From the NCBI GenBank assembly GCA_037126765.1, contig JBBCBC010000024.1, positions 13,613,554-13,677,553 on the forward strand: a stretch of DNA of 64,000 bases. The letters are read 5' to 3'. Source of the DNA: Stenogyne calaminthoides. Its lineage: Eukaryota > Streptophyta > Magnoliopsida > Lamiales > Lamiaceae. A program made the translations under genes and the position numbers. Positions 1 to 11,202 of the stretch are shown here, piece after piece. The notes beneath the pieces were generated by a model, which was not told the origin of the DNA, did no database searches, and worked only from the letters and a program-made list of their open reading frames with translations. The first letter of the stretch is position 1; each line of letters starts with the position of its first letter.

Positions 1-319
1 TGAGACTTAAGCTAATCCTCTCCTATATATATGAGCTCTTGGGAATTCATAAAACGTGAATTCATATTTCTCCATAAAATCTCCAAGTTAGAATTTTCCT
101 AGCAAATTCATCTAAAGGATTCAATGCCGCGAGTATCAAGCTTGAGTTAGTAAACAACTATTAAGTGGATACCATAGTTGAGGAATCGGTGTACAATTCT
201 TGTAGAAGAATTTCGCCACGTTTACTTCGTATTTAGTTATGCAATTAATCGCTCGTGTTGGTGAACTTTAATTTCCACTGCGCATGTATTACGTGTTTAC
301 GTGCCTCTAAATTCCAACA
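1..319 (+). repeat. 3' part of the 5' LTR of Copia-1
   Basis: The sequence matches 8553-8868 with scattered differences and ends in the same ttccaaca terminus, immediately before a primer binding site. It includes a TATA-like run (tatatatat, about 24-32), also present at about 8575-8584 in the 3' LTR, which is the likely core promoter of the element. The first about 1.27 kb of this LTR lie outside the window. Confidence 0.9.
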
Positions 320-320
320 G

Positions 321-334
321 TGGTATCAGAGCTC
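321..334 (+). other. Primer binding site of Copia-1 (tRNA-iMet type)
   Basis: The motif tggtatcagagctc starts two bases after the LTR end at 319. This is the standard plant copia primer binding site, complementary to the 3' end of initiator methionine tRNA. It fixes the LTR boundary and the plus-strand orientation. Confidence 0.93.
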
Positions 335-1229
335 AGGCTCTTTTATTAATTGCATGATTTTGAATAAATTAAATTAAAAAGATTTTTTTTAATAATGCTT
401 GGGGCACGGTCGTTTTATTTGACCACACCCCATTTGTTTTGTGAATCACTGGCGTCTTCTTCGAGAAGACTCCCCCAAAATTAGGGCTTTTGTCCGTCAT
501 CGCCCATTATTCGACTCTTGGCTGGTCGATCTTGACGTAACGGTCTACTCGGGTCCAAAACTAGGCGTCGAGACCTCGCGACACGCCGAACGAGCCTTGC
601 GGCGGTCTCCCAGTCTCAAGCCTCGTGCCTCGCGCGTTTCGCTTCGCCCGTTCCACCGCTCTGCCTCGTGCGCATCGTCTCTTTTCAGCGGCGCTCCTCT
701 TATTTTTGGATCAGGCGCGCGTCAGCAAGTGAGGCGAGTGACGGTTGTGGCGCCCGCCGACCAATGTTTTTCTTGTTCGGGCATTTTCTGGTTCAGAACC
801 AGTTTTAGATTTAGGGCTTTTTTCGGCTGCACTTGCGTAACTCATCGTGTTCAACGACGAGTCACCCTGCTGCGGCAGGGCGGGGATGTGACTACGTCCG
901 AGCCTTGGGTTTATTTTTCACTAGTCTCGACCTCGCTTGTTTACGGTTTCCGTTAGGTTGGTGATTTCCGGTTCTCTGGTTTTTTCGATCAAACTCTATG
1001 TTTCCGATTAGGTTCTCGGCGAATCAGCTTTCTTAACTTCGATTTCGTTCACTTGATTCGATTTTGATTGTTACAAGTTGGACAAATTTGATGAATTAAT
1101 TTGATTCTCAAATTGTTCTTGATTCAAAGTTGGTGTTTGAAGCAGTTGTCCCAAAAATCTGATTGAATCTTTTGTCGAATTTTGGGCGGTGATGGCAGAG
1201 GGCTATTCTGCAAAATTAATTTTGGAATA
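335..1229 (+). other. Copia-1 leader region, left of the CACTA insertion
   Basis: This is untranslated leader between the primer binding site and the CACTA insertion. The GC-rich part (about 440-950) contains a chance 171-codon reading frame (441-956, + strand) rich in Arg and Ser, with no gag-like motif. GC-rich leaders are common in this kind of copia element, so I treat it as non-coding leader. Confidence 0.55.
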
Positions 1230-1232
1230 GGC

Positions 1233-2730
1233 CACTACTACACATTTGAGCTTGGAAAGCTCCACTTGGACAACCCTTTTTTTGAATAGTTCTCCAAGTG
1301 GTCCCTTGGAGAGCGGTTCTATTAAAAAAAAAGACAAATGTTAAAACCACCTTGTCCAAGATCAAAGCTAGACAATGGTTCATAATAATTTGTGTAAGGG
1401 TACTTGGAGAGCGGTTTTGAACCCAGATAGTAAAACTTGAGAGCGGTTCATAACCGCTCTCCAAGTGAATTTTTTTTTTTTTTTTTTGTAAAGCTTGTAT
1501 TTTTTGTTTTATTTTTTGTTTTTGTAAATTCTTTTTATGTACAATTCAGATATTTTTATTCTTTAAATTCTCGTGTTATTTCTTTTTTTAATATTCGTCT
1601 TATATAATGAGATTAACACAAACTCTTATGTAAAACTTGTTCATAATATTAAATTCATATTATTACACTTACTAACTTGTATCATTATTAATTCTTATTA
1701 TAAATTAATACCTATAATATTTAATATTCTTATAAATTAATTCAATTTTGTCTAAGTATTACTTATTTAGATGAAAAGTACTATTACTTGTTTAAATAGA
1801 AAAGTATTACTTGTTTAAATAGAAAAGTATTACTTGTTTAGATAGAAAGGTATAACTTGTTTAAAGAAAAGTATTACTTGTTTAGATGAAAAAGTATTAC
1901 TTTTTTTAAAGAAAAAATATTACTTATTTAGATAGAAAAGTATTGCTTGTTTAAATAGAAAAGTATTATTTGTTTAGATAGAAAAGTATTACTTGTTTAA
2001 ATAGAAAAGTATTACTTGTTTAGATAGAAAGGTATAACTTGTTTAAAGAAAAGTATTACTGCTTAGATGAAAAAAAATATTATTTGTTTAAAGAAAAATA
2101 TTATTTATTTTGATAGAAAAGTATTAATTGTTTAGAAGGAAAAATATTACAAGTTTAAAAAAAGAAAGGTAGTTAAAAAAAAAGACAAGTAAAAAAATAT
2201 AATTTTAATTTAATTTAAATTTATAAAAAAAATTATTATATAAAAATGTGATTGAATTAATAAATAAGATAATTGAAATAAAGAATTAAAAAAAATTGTA
2301 AGAAAAAACGATTTTTAGAACATATAGAATTAATTTCATTAAGTAAATGTAAGAAAGTTAAAGTGCCCGAACGGAATTGATCCCCGTTCGCGCCTAAGGT
2401 CCCGTGTTCGGTCCCCATGGGAGGCAGTAATTGCCTCAATTAATTGGGAGGTTTGGGTTAAAACCAATGCCTAATTATCAATTTTGATACTTGACAACGG
2501 TTTTTAATTATTTTCTATGCCAGCGTCTTGAGAGCGGCTCATAACCGCCTCCAAGTGAATATTCGAGAGCGGTTCATAACCGCCTCTACAAGTGAATATC
2601 TGACAACAGATTTTTAATCATTGCCTAAGCTCCACTTTTGCTTGATTAATCGTTACTTCTGCAGAGTTTGTTATAACCGGTCTCCAAGGTCATTTTTAAC
2701 AAACTCTCCAAGCCCAAATCTGTATTAGTG
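1233..2730. mobile_element. Non-autonomous CACTA (En/Spm-type) transposon nested in Copia-1
   Basis: The element begins CACTACTACACATTTGAGC and its other end, read on the reverse strand, begins CACTAATACAGATTTGGGC, so imperfect terminal inverted repeats of about 28 bases with the diagnostic CACTA ends are visible. The 3-base target duplication is perfect: ggc at 1230-1232 and 2731-2733. Subterminal regions hold several copies of a palindromic motif (agcggttcataaccgct near 1443-1459 and variants at about 2531-2595), as expected of CACTA transposase-binding repeats. The 1498-bp length and the lack of any transposase frame show it is non-autonomous. The interior is AT-rich with a minisatellite. 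Confidence 0.92.
1755..2160. repeat. AT-rich minisatellite inside the CACTA element
   Basis: About 17 degenerate copies of a roughly 23-base unit (consensus attacttgtttagatagaaa plus agt) run head to tail. A higher-order duplication with a period of about 182 bases is visible: the block starting at 1804 recurs at 1986 with the same order of variant units. Confidence 0.88.
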
Positions 2731-2733
2731 GGC

Positions 2734-3425
2734 CCTCCAGTGCAATTTTGGAAATTGCATCTGAGCCCCTAACAACAAAACAATTAACATATGACCTTAA
2801 AATTAATTTGATTATTTTTTTAATAATAATGATTAATTATTAATTTTCAATAATTTTAAAATCGACAATTGGATTTTGAAATCTATTTTTTTTATTTTAA
2901 GAGAAATTATTAAATCCCACTTGTCTAACTTGTTTATTATTTAATAATTCGTTAACGCTTTTACGTCCGCACTATAACTGTTTGGGTAGGCGACACCCAA
3001 TATTTGTCGGACCAGATAATTGTTTGGGTAGATTTAAGGCACCCATATAAGTGTTAGTCAGATAATGTCATGTTTGGGTAAAGGCGCCCAATAGATGCTC
3101 AAGTGTGATATACATTAACATGTTTGGATCTCGATTAGCAATTAATACCCCGCCTTTAAAATATTCTCGCTAAAATATGGTTTTTCATTAAATTGAAACG
3201 ATGTCTTTCCATCTAAATTAAAAGTACAATCGAATTTCGCTCCAATGGGTATTTAAGACCAAAGTCTTTTGCTCGGATCTACATTCAACGGGACTTTTAT
3301 AGGGACAAAGTGTCGCCACTTGATGGTTGTAAATCAACTTACCTTTTGTTTGACCACCAAAGTAGAAACGAAAGTTTATGGATATCTAATTGAACTAGGT
3401 TCAATCAACTAGAGAGTTACAGGTT
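2734..3425 (+). other. Copia-1 leader, right of the CACTA insertion
   Basis: This continues the leader after the CACTA element. Between about 2978 and 3125 a loose repeat with the core tgtttgggta, followed by a cacccaa-like block, recurs several times. No protein-coding signal was found up to the gag remnant. Confidence 0.5.
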
Positions 3426-4137
3426 TTGCAATGGTTTGAGACCTACCAGCTCGCTATTATGGTATTCACCAAAAGCAGGATCATGATAGTAGGAATGTGG
3501 ATCCTAAATCCATTACAATTTATATTTAATATAAATTTGTACTCTAAGACAACCACGTTTGACGAAGAAATCGTAAGGAAAAAGCACCAAAGAGGATGCT
3601 TCCCGTGCTCGAAGTGTGATGTTTTCAAGATGACTCGATATACAAGCAACATGAGAAAAATGGGTCCATTCGAATGCTCAAGCATCTAAAGGATCTCTTT
3701 GACCCCGAATCTCGCTTTTGAGTTTTATGTGAAGTGATGAGAGATCCGTTCGGATGCGGTTAGCTAAAGAAGGATGATTTCACCTCATGTGCAAATGATG
3801 ATAGGCATAATTGAGAAACTTGGTAATTTAGGCATTGTCTTTGAAAGACCCTTCGTTTCCATTTATGCTATCCTCCAATACTTCCCGGATTCATATTTAG
3901 GCTTCATTGTGAACTACAATATGAATAAGATGGATCTTGACCATGCCCGAACTTCACAACGTGCTCAAGACTTTTGAGTTCACTATCACTAAGATGGTGT
4001 TCAAAAGAAGGAGTGGATAGACAAGGATGTGTGCCTCTACTATAAGTAGAAGATGGCACTGGAAGAAGGACTATAAGGTTTGTTAAAAGGAATGCACTAG
4101 TGCTTTAAAGACTAGAACATGTATGTTTGTTATTAAG
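3426..4137 (+). pseudogene. gag: Copia-1 gag remnant
   Basis: Short frames carry pieces of a copia Gag of the UBN2 type. At 3774-3977 the peptide MIGIIEKLGNLGIVF, followed by ILQYFPDSY and then NYNMNKMD, matches the usual order of conserved blocks in the C-terminal half of copia Gag. Neighbouring pieces (3426-3689) are too decayed to place. Stops and frameshifts separate the blocks and no zinc knuckle is readable. The role would have been capsid formation in the cytoplasm; this copy cannot encode it. Confidence 0.65.
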
Positions 4138-5776
4138 ATAAACATGTCCACTAATAGCGCTAACTGCTTGGTATTGGATACCGGATTTGGCTCTAACATT
4201 TGCACTAATGTGAAAGAGCTCATATGTCATAGGACAGTTGGGGCGGGTAAAGTCGTTTCTTACACGTGGAACGGAGCAAAAGAGTTTCTCCCGAACGTGT
4301 GAGGACTTATGTGTTAGACTTACCCTTGGTTTTTATATTAGAACTTAATGATAATCATCTAGTTTTTTTTTTCTATTACTTAAACATGTATTTGTTGCAT
4401 TATGGATATGATGCTCTTAATATACAAAATAAAAGACTCAAACTTAGTAATCATGAAAACCCAACTTACTTATGACATTGTAGAACTTGATCATGTAAAC
4501 GAGAAAAGAATTACAAGTTTAAGAAAGTTAGACTACTTAACCCCATTCGACTGTGAGTCTTATGGAAATTGTGAATCCTATCTCATGGGCAAGATGATCA
4601 ATAGACCCTTTTATGGGAAAGGGATGCATGCCAAAGAAGTTCTAGAGTTGATCTACAACGATGTTTGTGGACCATTGCCCACTCTAGCTAGGGGTCACTT
4701 CGGCTACTTCATCACTTTTACTGATGATTTCTCTAGATAAGGATACGTGTATCTTATGAAACACAAATCCGAATCTTTTGAGAAATTCAAAGAGTACAAA
4801 GCTGAAATAGAGAAGAAACTTGGTAAGAATATCAAGAATCTTCGGACGGATCGAGGAGGTGAATACCTTAGCCATGAATTCCACTGATTACTTGAAGTTA
4901 CATGGAATCTAGTCATGGATTACTCCTAACACCCCGATGAACGGTGTGTCCAAGAGAAGAAACCAAACCCCATTAGACATGGTGAGGTCCATGATGAGCT
5001 TTTTTCGCCTTCCAACATTCTTATGGGATACGCTATAAACCTCAATTTACATTAGAATAGATTCCATCTAAATCGGTTGAGCATACACCATATGAACTAT
5101 GTTGTGGCAAGAAGCCAACTTTTACACATATTAAACATGGGGTTGCCCCGTGATTGTGAAAAGGATGCTTACCGACAAGTTGGAATCCAAAGGTGAAAAG
5201 AGTTACTTTGTGGGATATCCTAAAGAAACTAAAGGATATTACTTCTATTTACCTGAGAAGTAATTAGTGATTGTTTCTAGGCAGACCAAGTTCCTCGAAG
5301 AAGACTATGTCTTTAAGGAACAAGGTCGTAAGCTGATAGAACTTGAAGAAATTCAAGAGCCACAACTTAACAAAGAAACTGATATATTGTCAAAGCAACA
5401 TGGCAAGGAATCAGTGGGAGCATTCAACAACTTTCACGGTGAGAGTCTTTCATTAGGTGATCGTCTTCCAGCAAGTGAGAGCGTAATTGGAGTAGACTTG
5501 CCAGTGCAAGAACTTCCAAATTCAATGAGAACAAAGATAGTTCAAACTCCCGCCAAGAGACATCCGAAAAAGTGTAGTTTTGAGGACTCTCCCGACATTG
5601 ATGAAATCAATGCACCACAAAATTTTCATGATCAGAATGTACACCAAGACAACCACAGCCCCAGAAGTCAATTAGGAATCGTGACTCGCCCATTAGATAA
5701 TTACCTCTTTGAGGAACTCATAATGTGGGACATACCGGATAAGGACTATCCTAATACTTACTCCAAGCAATATTAG
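4138..5776 (+). pseudogene. pol: Copia-1 pol remnant: protease and integrase
   Basis: At about 4165-4250 the translation shows an aspartic protease active site with the triad DTG in a copia context (LVLDTGFGSNICTN). Integrase follows: the GAG-pre-integrase-like segment at about 4490-4640, then GPLPTLARGHFGYFITF with FTDDFSR at 4660-4737, a stop (taa at 4738), and further core sequence including LRTDRGGEYLSHEF at about 4840-4885. Several stops and frameshifts break the frame, especially after 4885. The long frame at 5267-5776 begins with residues typical of the integrase tail (VSRQTKFLEEDYVF) and continues into the non-conserved linker before reverse transcriptase. Confidence 0.8.
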
Positions 5777-5786
5777 ATATTGATTC

Positions 5787-7264
5787 ATGGAAGCCGATAA
5801 TGAATATGAAATTCGAGATGGACTCGATGTACACCAATCAAGTCTCAGGACTTGGTTGAGTTTTAAAGGGTTAGACCCATTTGCAAATGGCAAAGTACAA
5901 ACCTACAAAGCTAGGTTGGTGGTGAAGGGTAATAGTCAACGCGAAGGCACTGACTATGATGAGACCTTCTCACCAGTTGCAAAGATCAAGTCCACTTGCG
6001 ATAGCATCACACTATGATTATGAGATTTGGCAGATGGATGTCAATGGAAACATTGATAAGGAAGTGTTTATGACTCAACCTGAAGGTTTTACATCTAAGC
6101 CAAATTGTAATCTAAAAGTATGCAAGCTAAAGAGATCCATCTATAGATTTGAAGCAAGCTTCTAGGAGTTGGAATATCCGATTTGATGAAGCTTATCAAG
6201 TCTTTTGACTTCATCGTAAATTCGAAGATCCTTGGCGTTTTATCGTAAACTCAACGGGAAGAATATTATTTTCATAATCATGTATGTCAATGACATATTG
6301 ATTTTGGGAAACAATATCCCGTTAATGTTGTCCGTTAAAAATTTGTTGTCAAAGACCTTCATGATGAAGGATCTTGATGAAGCCTGCTATATCTTAGGGA
6401 TCAAGATCCATGGATAGATCCAAGAAGATGTTAAGGTTGTCACAAATTCCACCTATGTAGACAAAGTGTTGAAGTTGCTTTTATGATGGAGAACTCCAAG
6501 AGAGGTCTCTATCGGCAAATCATGGGATAAAAGCTATCAAAGAAGGATTGTCCTTCTCATTGAAGTCGATATCAAGACATGAAAGATGTCCCATATGCAT
6601 ATGCAATTGGGTAAATCATGCACGCTATGACTTGCACTAGGCCAAGCGTGGGCCACGCATTTATCAACATTATCGAGCAGATACCAACAGAATCCGGGTG
6701 AGTTTAACTGATTGCCAGTCAAGACCATTCTCAAGTATCTTAGACGAACTAAAGAATGTTTCCTTGTCTATAGTGGACAAATGTAACTAGTAGTCCTTGG
6801 GTTATGCCGATTAAGTTTCAATCCGATCGTGATGATTACAAATCACGCCACGCGATGCGTTCACTCTCAATAATGAGGGTTGGAATAGTTCAAGCCAAAA
6901 GGACCGAGATTCACAACCGAAGTTGAGTAGATTGTCAGATCAAAAGCCTCAGCGGTGTCATGCCCGATTTTATAGTTCTCAAGAGAACTAGGGGTAGTTC
7001 CGAAGCGTCAGGTTGTCTAATAAAGTTGTATTCAGGACAAAGAAAAGCGATTGACAAGCAAAGGAACCGAGATCAACAAGCATAAACGAGCATGTACATA
7101 GACTTATCATTTGATCCGGAGATCATAAGGATATGAGAAATATAATTAAAAAATGTATCCCCAATATTTAATTTGAAGATCATTTCACCAAAAACACCGA
7201 AAGTGTTCTTGCACACACTTAGACATTTGATGGTCCAGGGTTAGATATGTAGGTGATTGACTCT
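5787..7264 (+). pseudogene. pol: Copia-1 pol remnant: reverse transcriptase and RNase H
   Basis: Reverse transcriptase blocks appear in order: YKARLVVKGNSQREGTDY with ETFSPVAKIKS (5900-5990), EIWQMDVNGNIDKEVFM with QPEGF (6022-6090), and a polymerase box IIMYVNDILILGNN (6277-6320), in which the usual YVDD reads YVND, so one catalytic aspartate is lost. FMMKDLDEACYILGIKI follows at 6360-6412. RNase H from about 6420 to 7260 is so decayed that only scattered similarity remains. The frame ends before the polypurine tract. The remnant is non-functional. Confidence 0.78.
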
Positions 7265-7280
7265 AGTCCAAGTGGGAGAT
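7265..7280 (+). other. Polypurine tract of Copia-1
   Basis: The purine-rich run agtccaagtgggagat directly precedes the TG start of the 3' LTR at 7281. It is the expected plus-strand priming site and fixes the LTR start. Confidence 0.8.
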
Positions 7281-8868
7281 TGTTAGTTAGTGTCCTAGAG
7301 ACAATCTATTGTAAGGACATAATACTCGATGATATTCATTTGATTTAATATTATAGTTCATCTAATATTAATGTATGGTAATACACTTGTTTGAATATTA
7401 TGTTTGATTGTTTGCATTTATTCTTGCAAGTGTTCACATGAGTCATTGTTGTCATTGAGGTTGTGAGAACTCGATGACTTAAGCATGATTCTCAAATAGT
7501 CTCGATCAAGGATCATCAAGAATGGGATATTGATGATGCAATGGAGATTGGTGTGCGATCTCATCATACTTAGAGAGTGTAGTAAGATCTCACTTACTAC
7601 GAGATACTAGTTATTTCATGATGGATGCACAAATACCTTAGAGGGTATCAGATACCCATCCCGAGAAACCGATTTGATGTATTTCCACTATATGCTCCAC
7701 GTGTCTAAGTTAGGGGAGAATGTGATACTCCTTCGACTTGAGGTCAATACGCATGACATGTGGAGGATCTAACTTTGACCATGACCGACGCCGACCCGGC
7801 TCTATGGGTAGATATGGGTCAGATTGGGTTCATCATGAAGCTACGTATAGTGGGTAGTTGAGCCAATAATAGATTCATTCCTCGAATGTGGATTTAGAGA
7901 GAATACTCATCTTCTCATCATAATTGGATCTAAGTCATCGGCCGATGCACGCCAACTTAGACTTTTGGGCTAAGTGACATACACCCATCAATTAGTGATT
8001 GAGATAAATTCATTAAGTTATTTGAATATACACTTCATCATGTTCAAGACTTAATCGAAAGTATTCGCGAATGAAATGAGGAAATCACAATAACCCTATG
8101 TTTCGCATATATGAAGTTGCACATTTCTCGCAACGTACCTCATATATTGAGAATGTTTGATTTATTGTCTAGGGTTCAATTAAGACCGTTAGTTTGACTA
8201 ATCACTCGATATATGAGGGCCTATGAGTCACACAACAAGTAACATTTGTTTACTAATTATATTTGGTTGATTAAATGTTAAATTAGATTTAATATTTAAT
8301 TTATGGAGAATAAATTAATAATAGTTTAATTTAGAATTAATTATTATTAATATTTAATTAAATCGATTTAATTAAATAAGAATTCACAATACTAATATTT
8401 GGAATATTATTGTAGGATTTAATATATATGGAAACAAATCGTAGAGATTTGTCATATATGGAATTTAAATTCATAGAGATTTATATGTGGGAAATAAATC
8501 TAAGAGATTTATTTAAATAAAGATTAGGATTTTTATTTCCTAATTAGATTAGCTTGAGACTTAATTAATTTCTCCTATATATATGAGCTCGTGGGAATTC
8601 ATAAAACGTGAATTCATATTTCTCCATAAAATTCTAAGTTAGAATTTTCAAAGCAAATTCATCTCAACTGGATTCAACGGAAGATCTCGTGAAAGTTAGT
8701 AAATGATCAAGCATGCGGATGCCATAGTTGAGAATCCGCACGCAATTCATCAGAAGAATCTCGCTTACGCGCCATCAGATTTAATTATGCAATTAACTGC
8801 TTGTGTTTGGTGAACTTTAATTTCTCACAAGATGTATTATATGTTTACGCGGCTTCTAAATTCCAACA
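7281..8868 (+). repeat. 3' LTR of Copia-1
   Basis: This 1588-bp LTR begins TGTTAG after the polypurine tract and ends ttccaaca. Its last 316 bases align with the 5' LTR fragment at 1-319. A TATA-like run lies at about 8575-8584. Sequence after 8868 has no counterpart at the 5' end, so this is the element boundary. Confidence 0.9.
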
Positions 8869-9253
8869 AGTTAGAACCCTATTGTACAACCAACCTTGTA
8901 CAAACAAACTTCCGATCTTTATGAGTTGACATTTTTTTGTTTCTAATCTTCATCTCAAGATACTCAAAACATCATTTAACGACTTTCATAAATGCATCAA
9001 GTCACCTTTTCTAGTCTACAGTCTTCAAATGACATGGAGATTTGCACATTTCATTCCACAACTTAGATAGATCAGTTTAATTTGTTAATTTTTTATTATC
9101 TTTATGTGTTATATAGTCTTCGGACTTTTATGTTCAAAGCTGCTTGGTCTTCGGGATTACTTGCTTTTTAGGTTACTTGGTATCCGTCTTTTAAATTACT
9201 TTAGTAGTTGTTCCGCCAAGCTACTTGGTCAGTGATTTGTTCGGTTGAGTTCT
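8869..9253. other. Unassigned AT-rich spacer
   Basis: No coding frame, repeat structure or recognised element end is visible. It lies between the Copia-1 LTR and a Sirevirus-type LTR. It could be old host DNA or a decayed internal part of the element owning the next LTR, but no polypurine tract is visible at its right end. Confidence 0.35.
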
Positions 9254-10623
9254 TGTTGTGAATTAACAATTTTGATGGAAGTTCCAAAACAATTAGTAAT
9301 AGGATCACTAACCTATTAGTTGGATCGATGAAATAGTTAGAAACCATCTAAACATGTTAGAAACCGATGAAATAGATTAGGTCACATATTAAGGGGGAAC
9401 TCAATATGAATAAGTTAAGTCTCGAAGATCAAAAGACAAGATCAAGAGAGCCATATATCGTAATGCTTTGAAGATCAAGGCTCAAGATCAAAAGTGTCGA
9501 AAGATAAGAAGACGCCAAGACTCAGAGGATCAAGACCTATTCTATCGAAGATATCGGAAGAGTCAATAAGTTGGAGCTAGGATAAATTATGTCGAAGACT
9601 CAAGGTAGCCCGATCCGTAGGATACTTGGACTGATCAACAAGTCCGAAGAATGTAAAGCATATACACACCCAAGTTATGTGAACAAGATCATACAAGGAG
9701 AAAGTCAACACAACTGCTTTACATGAAAGTAGAATATATGATTTTAAATACGAGATTTCGATACACACATGTATGGATTTGAAACAGTGATATGGTGTAT
9801 CGAGGGCAAACGACTAGAAAAAGGACAAATTGCACTAAAATGGCATGGCCCTCCAGCAAGTCATATCACACCCGCAAGCTACCTAAAATAGTTAATTGAT
9901 TCAAATTGCTCTCCAATGACTCTATGAATCCAAGGTCTATAAATATGGGATCAACCTTCATAGTAAGGTTACTGAAATAAAACAACCTTTAGGCTACTCA
10001 GATTCTAGGATAGAATTCTAGTTGAAACAAAAACAAATCTTACACCAAACCTAGAGTTAAGGTTGTTCAGGGCAAGATCTCAAGCTAGGGTTTCTAGTCT
10101 TGATTTTGGATAGTTGAGTGAGAGATCCATAAATATCCTGTATGTATTGTGTTTGACTAACACATTAAACTAGGTCGATTGGTAGTGAGTGCCTTTCTAA
10201 TAGGGAAGAGTGGGACGAGGACAAGTTAGTCGAACCACTATAAATCTTCGGTTGATTTACTCTTTACACTTTATAACACTACATGCTCATAACTATCATA
10301 CATATCCTAAGTAGAGATCACCGAGCACTAAGTTATCGATCTAACCGGGCCAGCACCTTTGCCTCATCGATTTGTAAAACCCAGATTGTTTTCAACAACC
10401 GGTTTTTCACACCGTTAATTTAAAGCTTCAAGACAATCGCTTAAACCGATAGACACTAAACCGACAAATTTCACCAAATGATCAATAGGTCGATATCACC
10501 AGACCGATACACTAGCTCTATATCACCAAACTTGCAAACCACGCCGATCACGTAAAAGATTCTTAAGTCTATTCACCCATCCCCTAGAATTCTACCTCAC
10601 CGGTAAAATATGTTCGACGCACA
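9254..10623 (+). repeat. Solo or truncated Sirevirus LTR, same family as SIRE-A
   Basis: It starts TGTTGTG and ends gacgcaca. Landmarks in the same order match the SIRE-A 3' LTR at 44557-50719 once the G2 insertion is removed: gatggaagttccaaaac near the start (9273-9289 versus 44579 onward), tataaatatgggatcaacct in the middle (9937 onward versus 49929 onward), and the segment tctattcacccatcccct near the end (versus 50661 onward). The length of 1370 bp agrees with about 1.4 kb for the SIRE-A LTR. No flanking target duplication or internal region is recognisable, so I cannot tell a solo LTR from a truncated element. Confidence 0.8.
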
Positions 10624-11202
10624 GCTTCCCCACCCAACCGAAAGTATTTTTGAACTTCATACCGCTGACTAGATGCCTAACATTTTAGCTAGTATCAACT
10701 AACCAGATAACTCGCATTTAGCTTACTATACATTTTAGCAAGATAACCTATCGCTTAATCTATCAACTAGTTTTGCTCGCAATGCAATGCACTTACCTAT
10801 TATTATTTTATTTTTTAGTTTGTTAAAAAATAATTGAATGTAAGACTCACATATGTACATAGATTTATTTAGACACACTCATAGAGAAAGAGACGGTGAG
10901 AAAGTCGATAAAGCATATAATACTTCTACCAAAAAAGTTTTGAGAAATGCTTCAAAGCTAAAGAAAAAACAAGAAAACTAATCAAATAAAGGAAAGAGAA
11001 GTTTTAAACAATTTTCAATCCCCAATTTAATAATTTTTTTATATTCTTTAAGAATCATAGTTTAATTGTAATATAAGAAAAACAAATGATTGATTTAGTG
11101 AACACAAATTTAAAATTAATTTACTATTTTCTTCACAATTATGTTATGAGAATTATATATTTTTTTTTCTTAATTCTCAAAGATTATTTAAAGTTACCTA
11201 AT
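10624..11202. other. AT-rich spacer, nothing recognised
   Basis: Low-complexity A/T-rich DNA with no coding frame, LTR terminus or tandem repeat that I can support. Confidence 0.4.

Larger units (their letters stand above)
1..8868 (+). mobile_element. Copia-1: decayed Ty1/copia LTR retrotransposon (5' end outside window)
   Basis: The stretch shows the end of a 5' LTR (1-319), an initiator-Met-tRNA primer binding site, a leader, gag remnants, pol in the copia order protease-integrase-reverse transcriptase-RNase H, a polypurine tract and a full 3' LTR (7281-8868). The two LTR ends align along their shared 319 bases with many substitutions and small indels, so the insertion is old. Every coding domain is broken by stops and frameshifts. 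A CACTA transposon sits in the leader. The long LTR (about 1.59 kb) and protease style suggest a Tork/Angela-like lineage, but that is inference. The 5' target duplication cannot be checked because the 5' LTR start lies before the window. Confidence 0.9.

Noticed and set aside
441..956. 171-codon frame in the Copia-1 leader
   Set aside because: It lies between primer binding site and gag in a GC-rich leader where stop codons are rare by chance. No family motif is present.
1755..2160. CRISPR-like array
   Set aside because: The units are contiguous AT-rich variants without unique spacers, inside a plant transposon.
2361..2440. tRNA-like or rRNA-like GC-rich patch inside the CACTA element
   Set aside because: The words cgaac and gttcg suggest a T-arm, but no cloverleaf with acceptor, D and anticodon arms can be drawn.
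8869..9253. Internal Sirevirus sequence upstream of the isolated LTR
   Set aside because: No polypurine tract precedes the LTR start at 9254 and no similarity to the SIRE-A 3' untranslated region could be seen.
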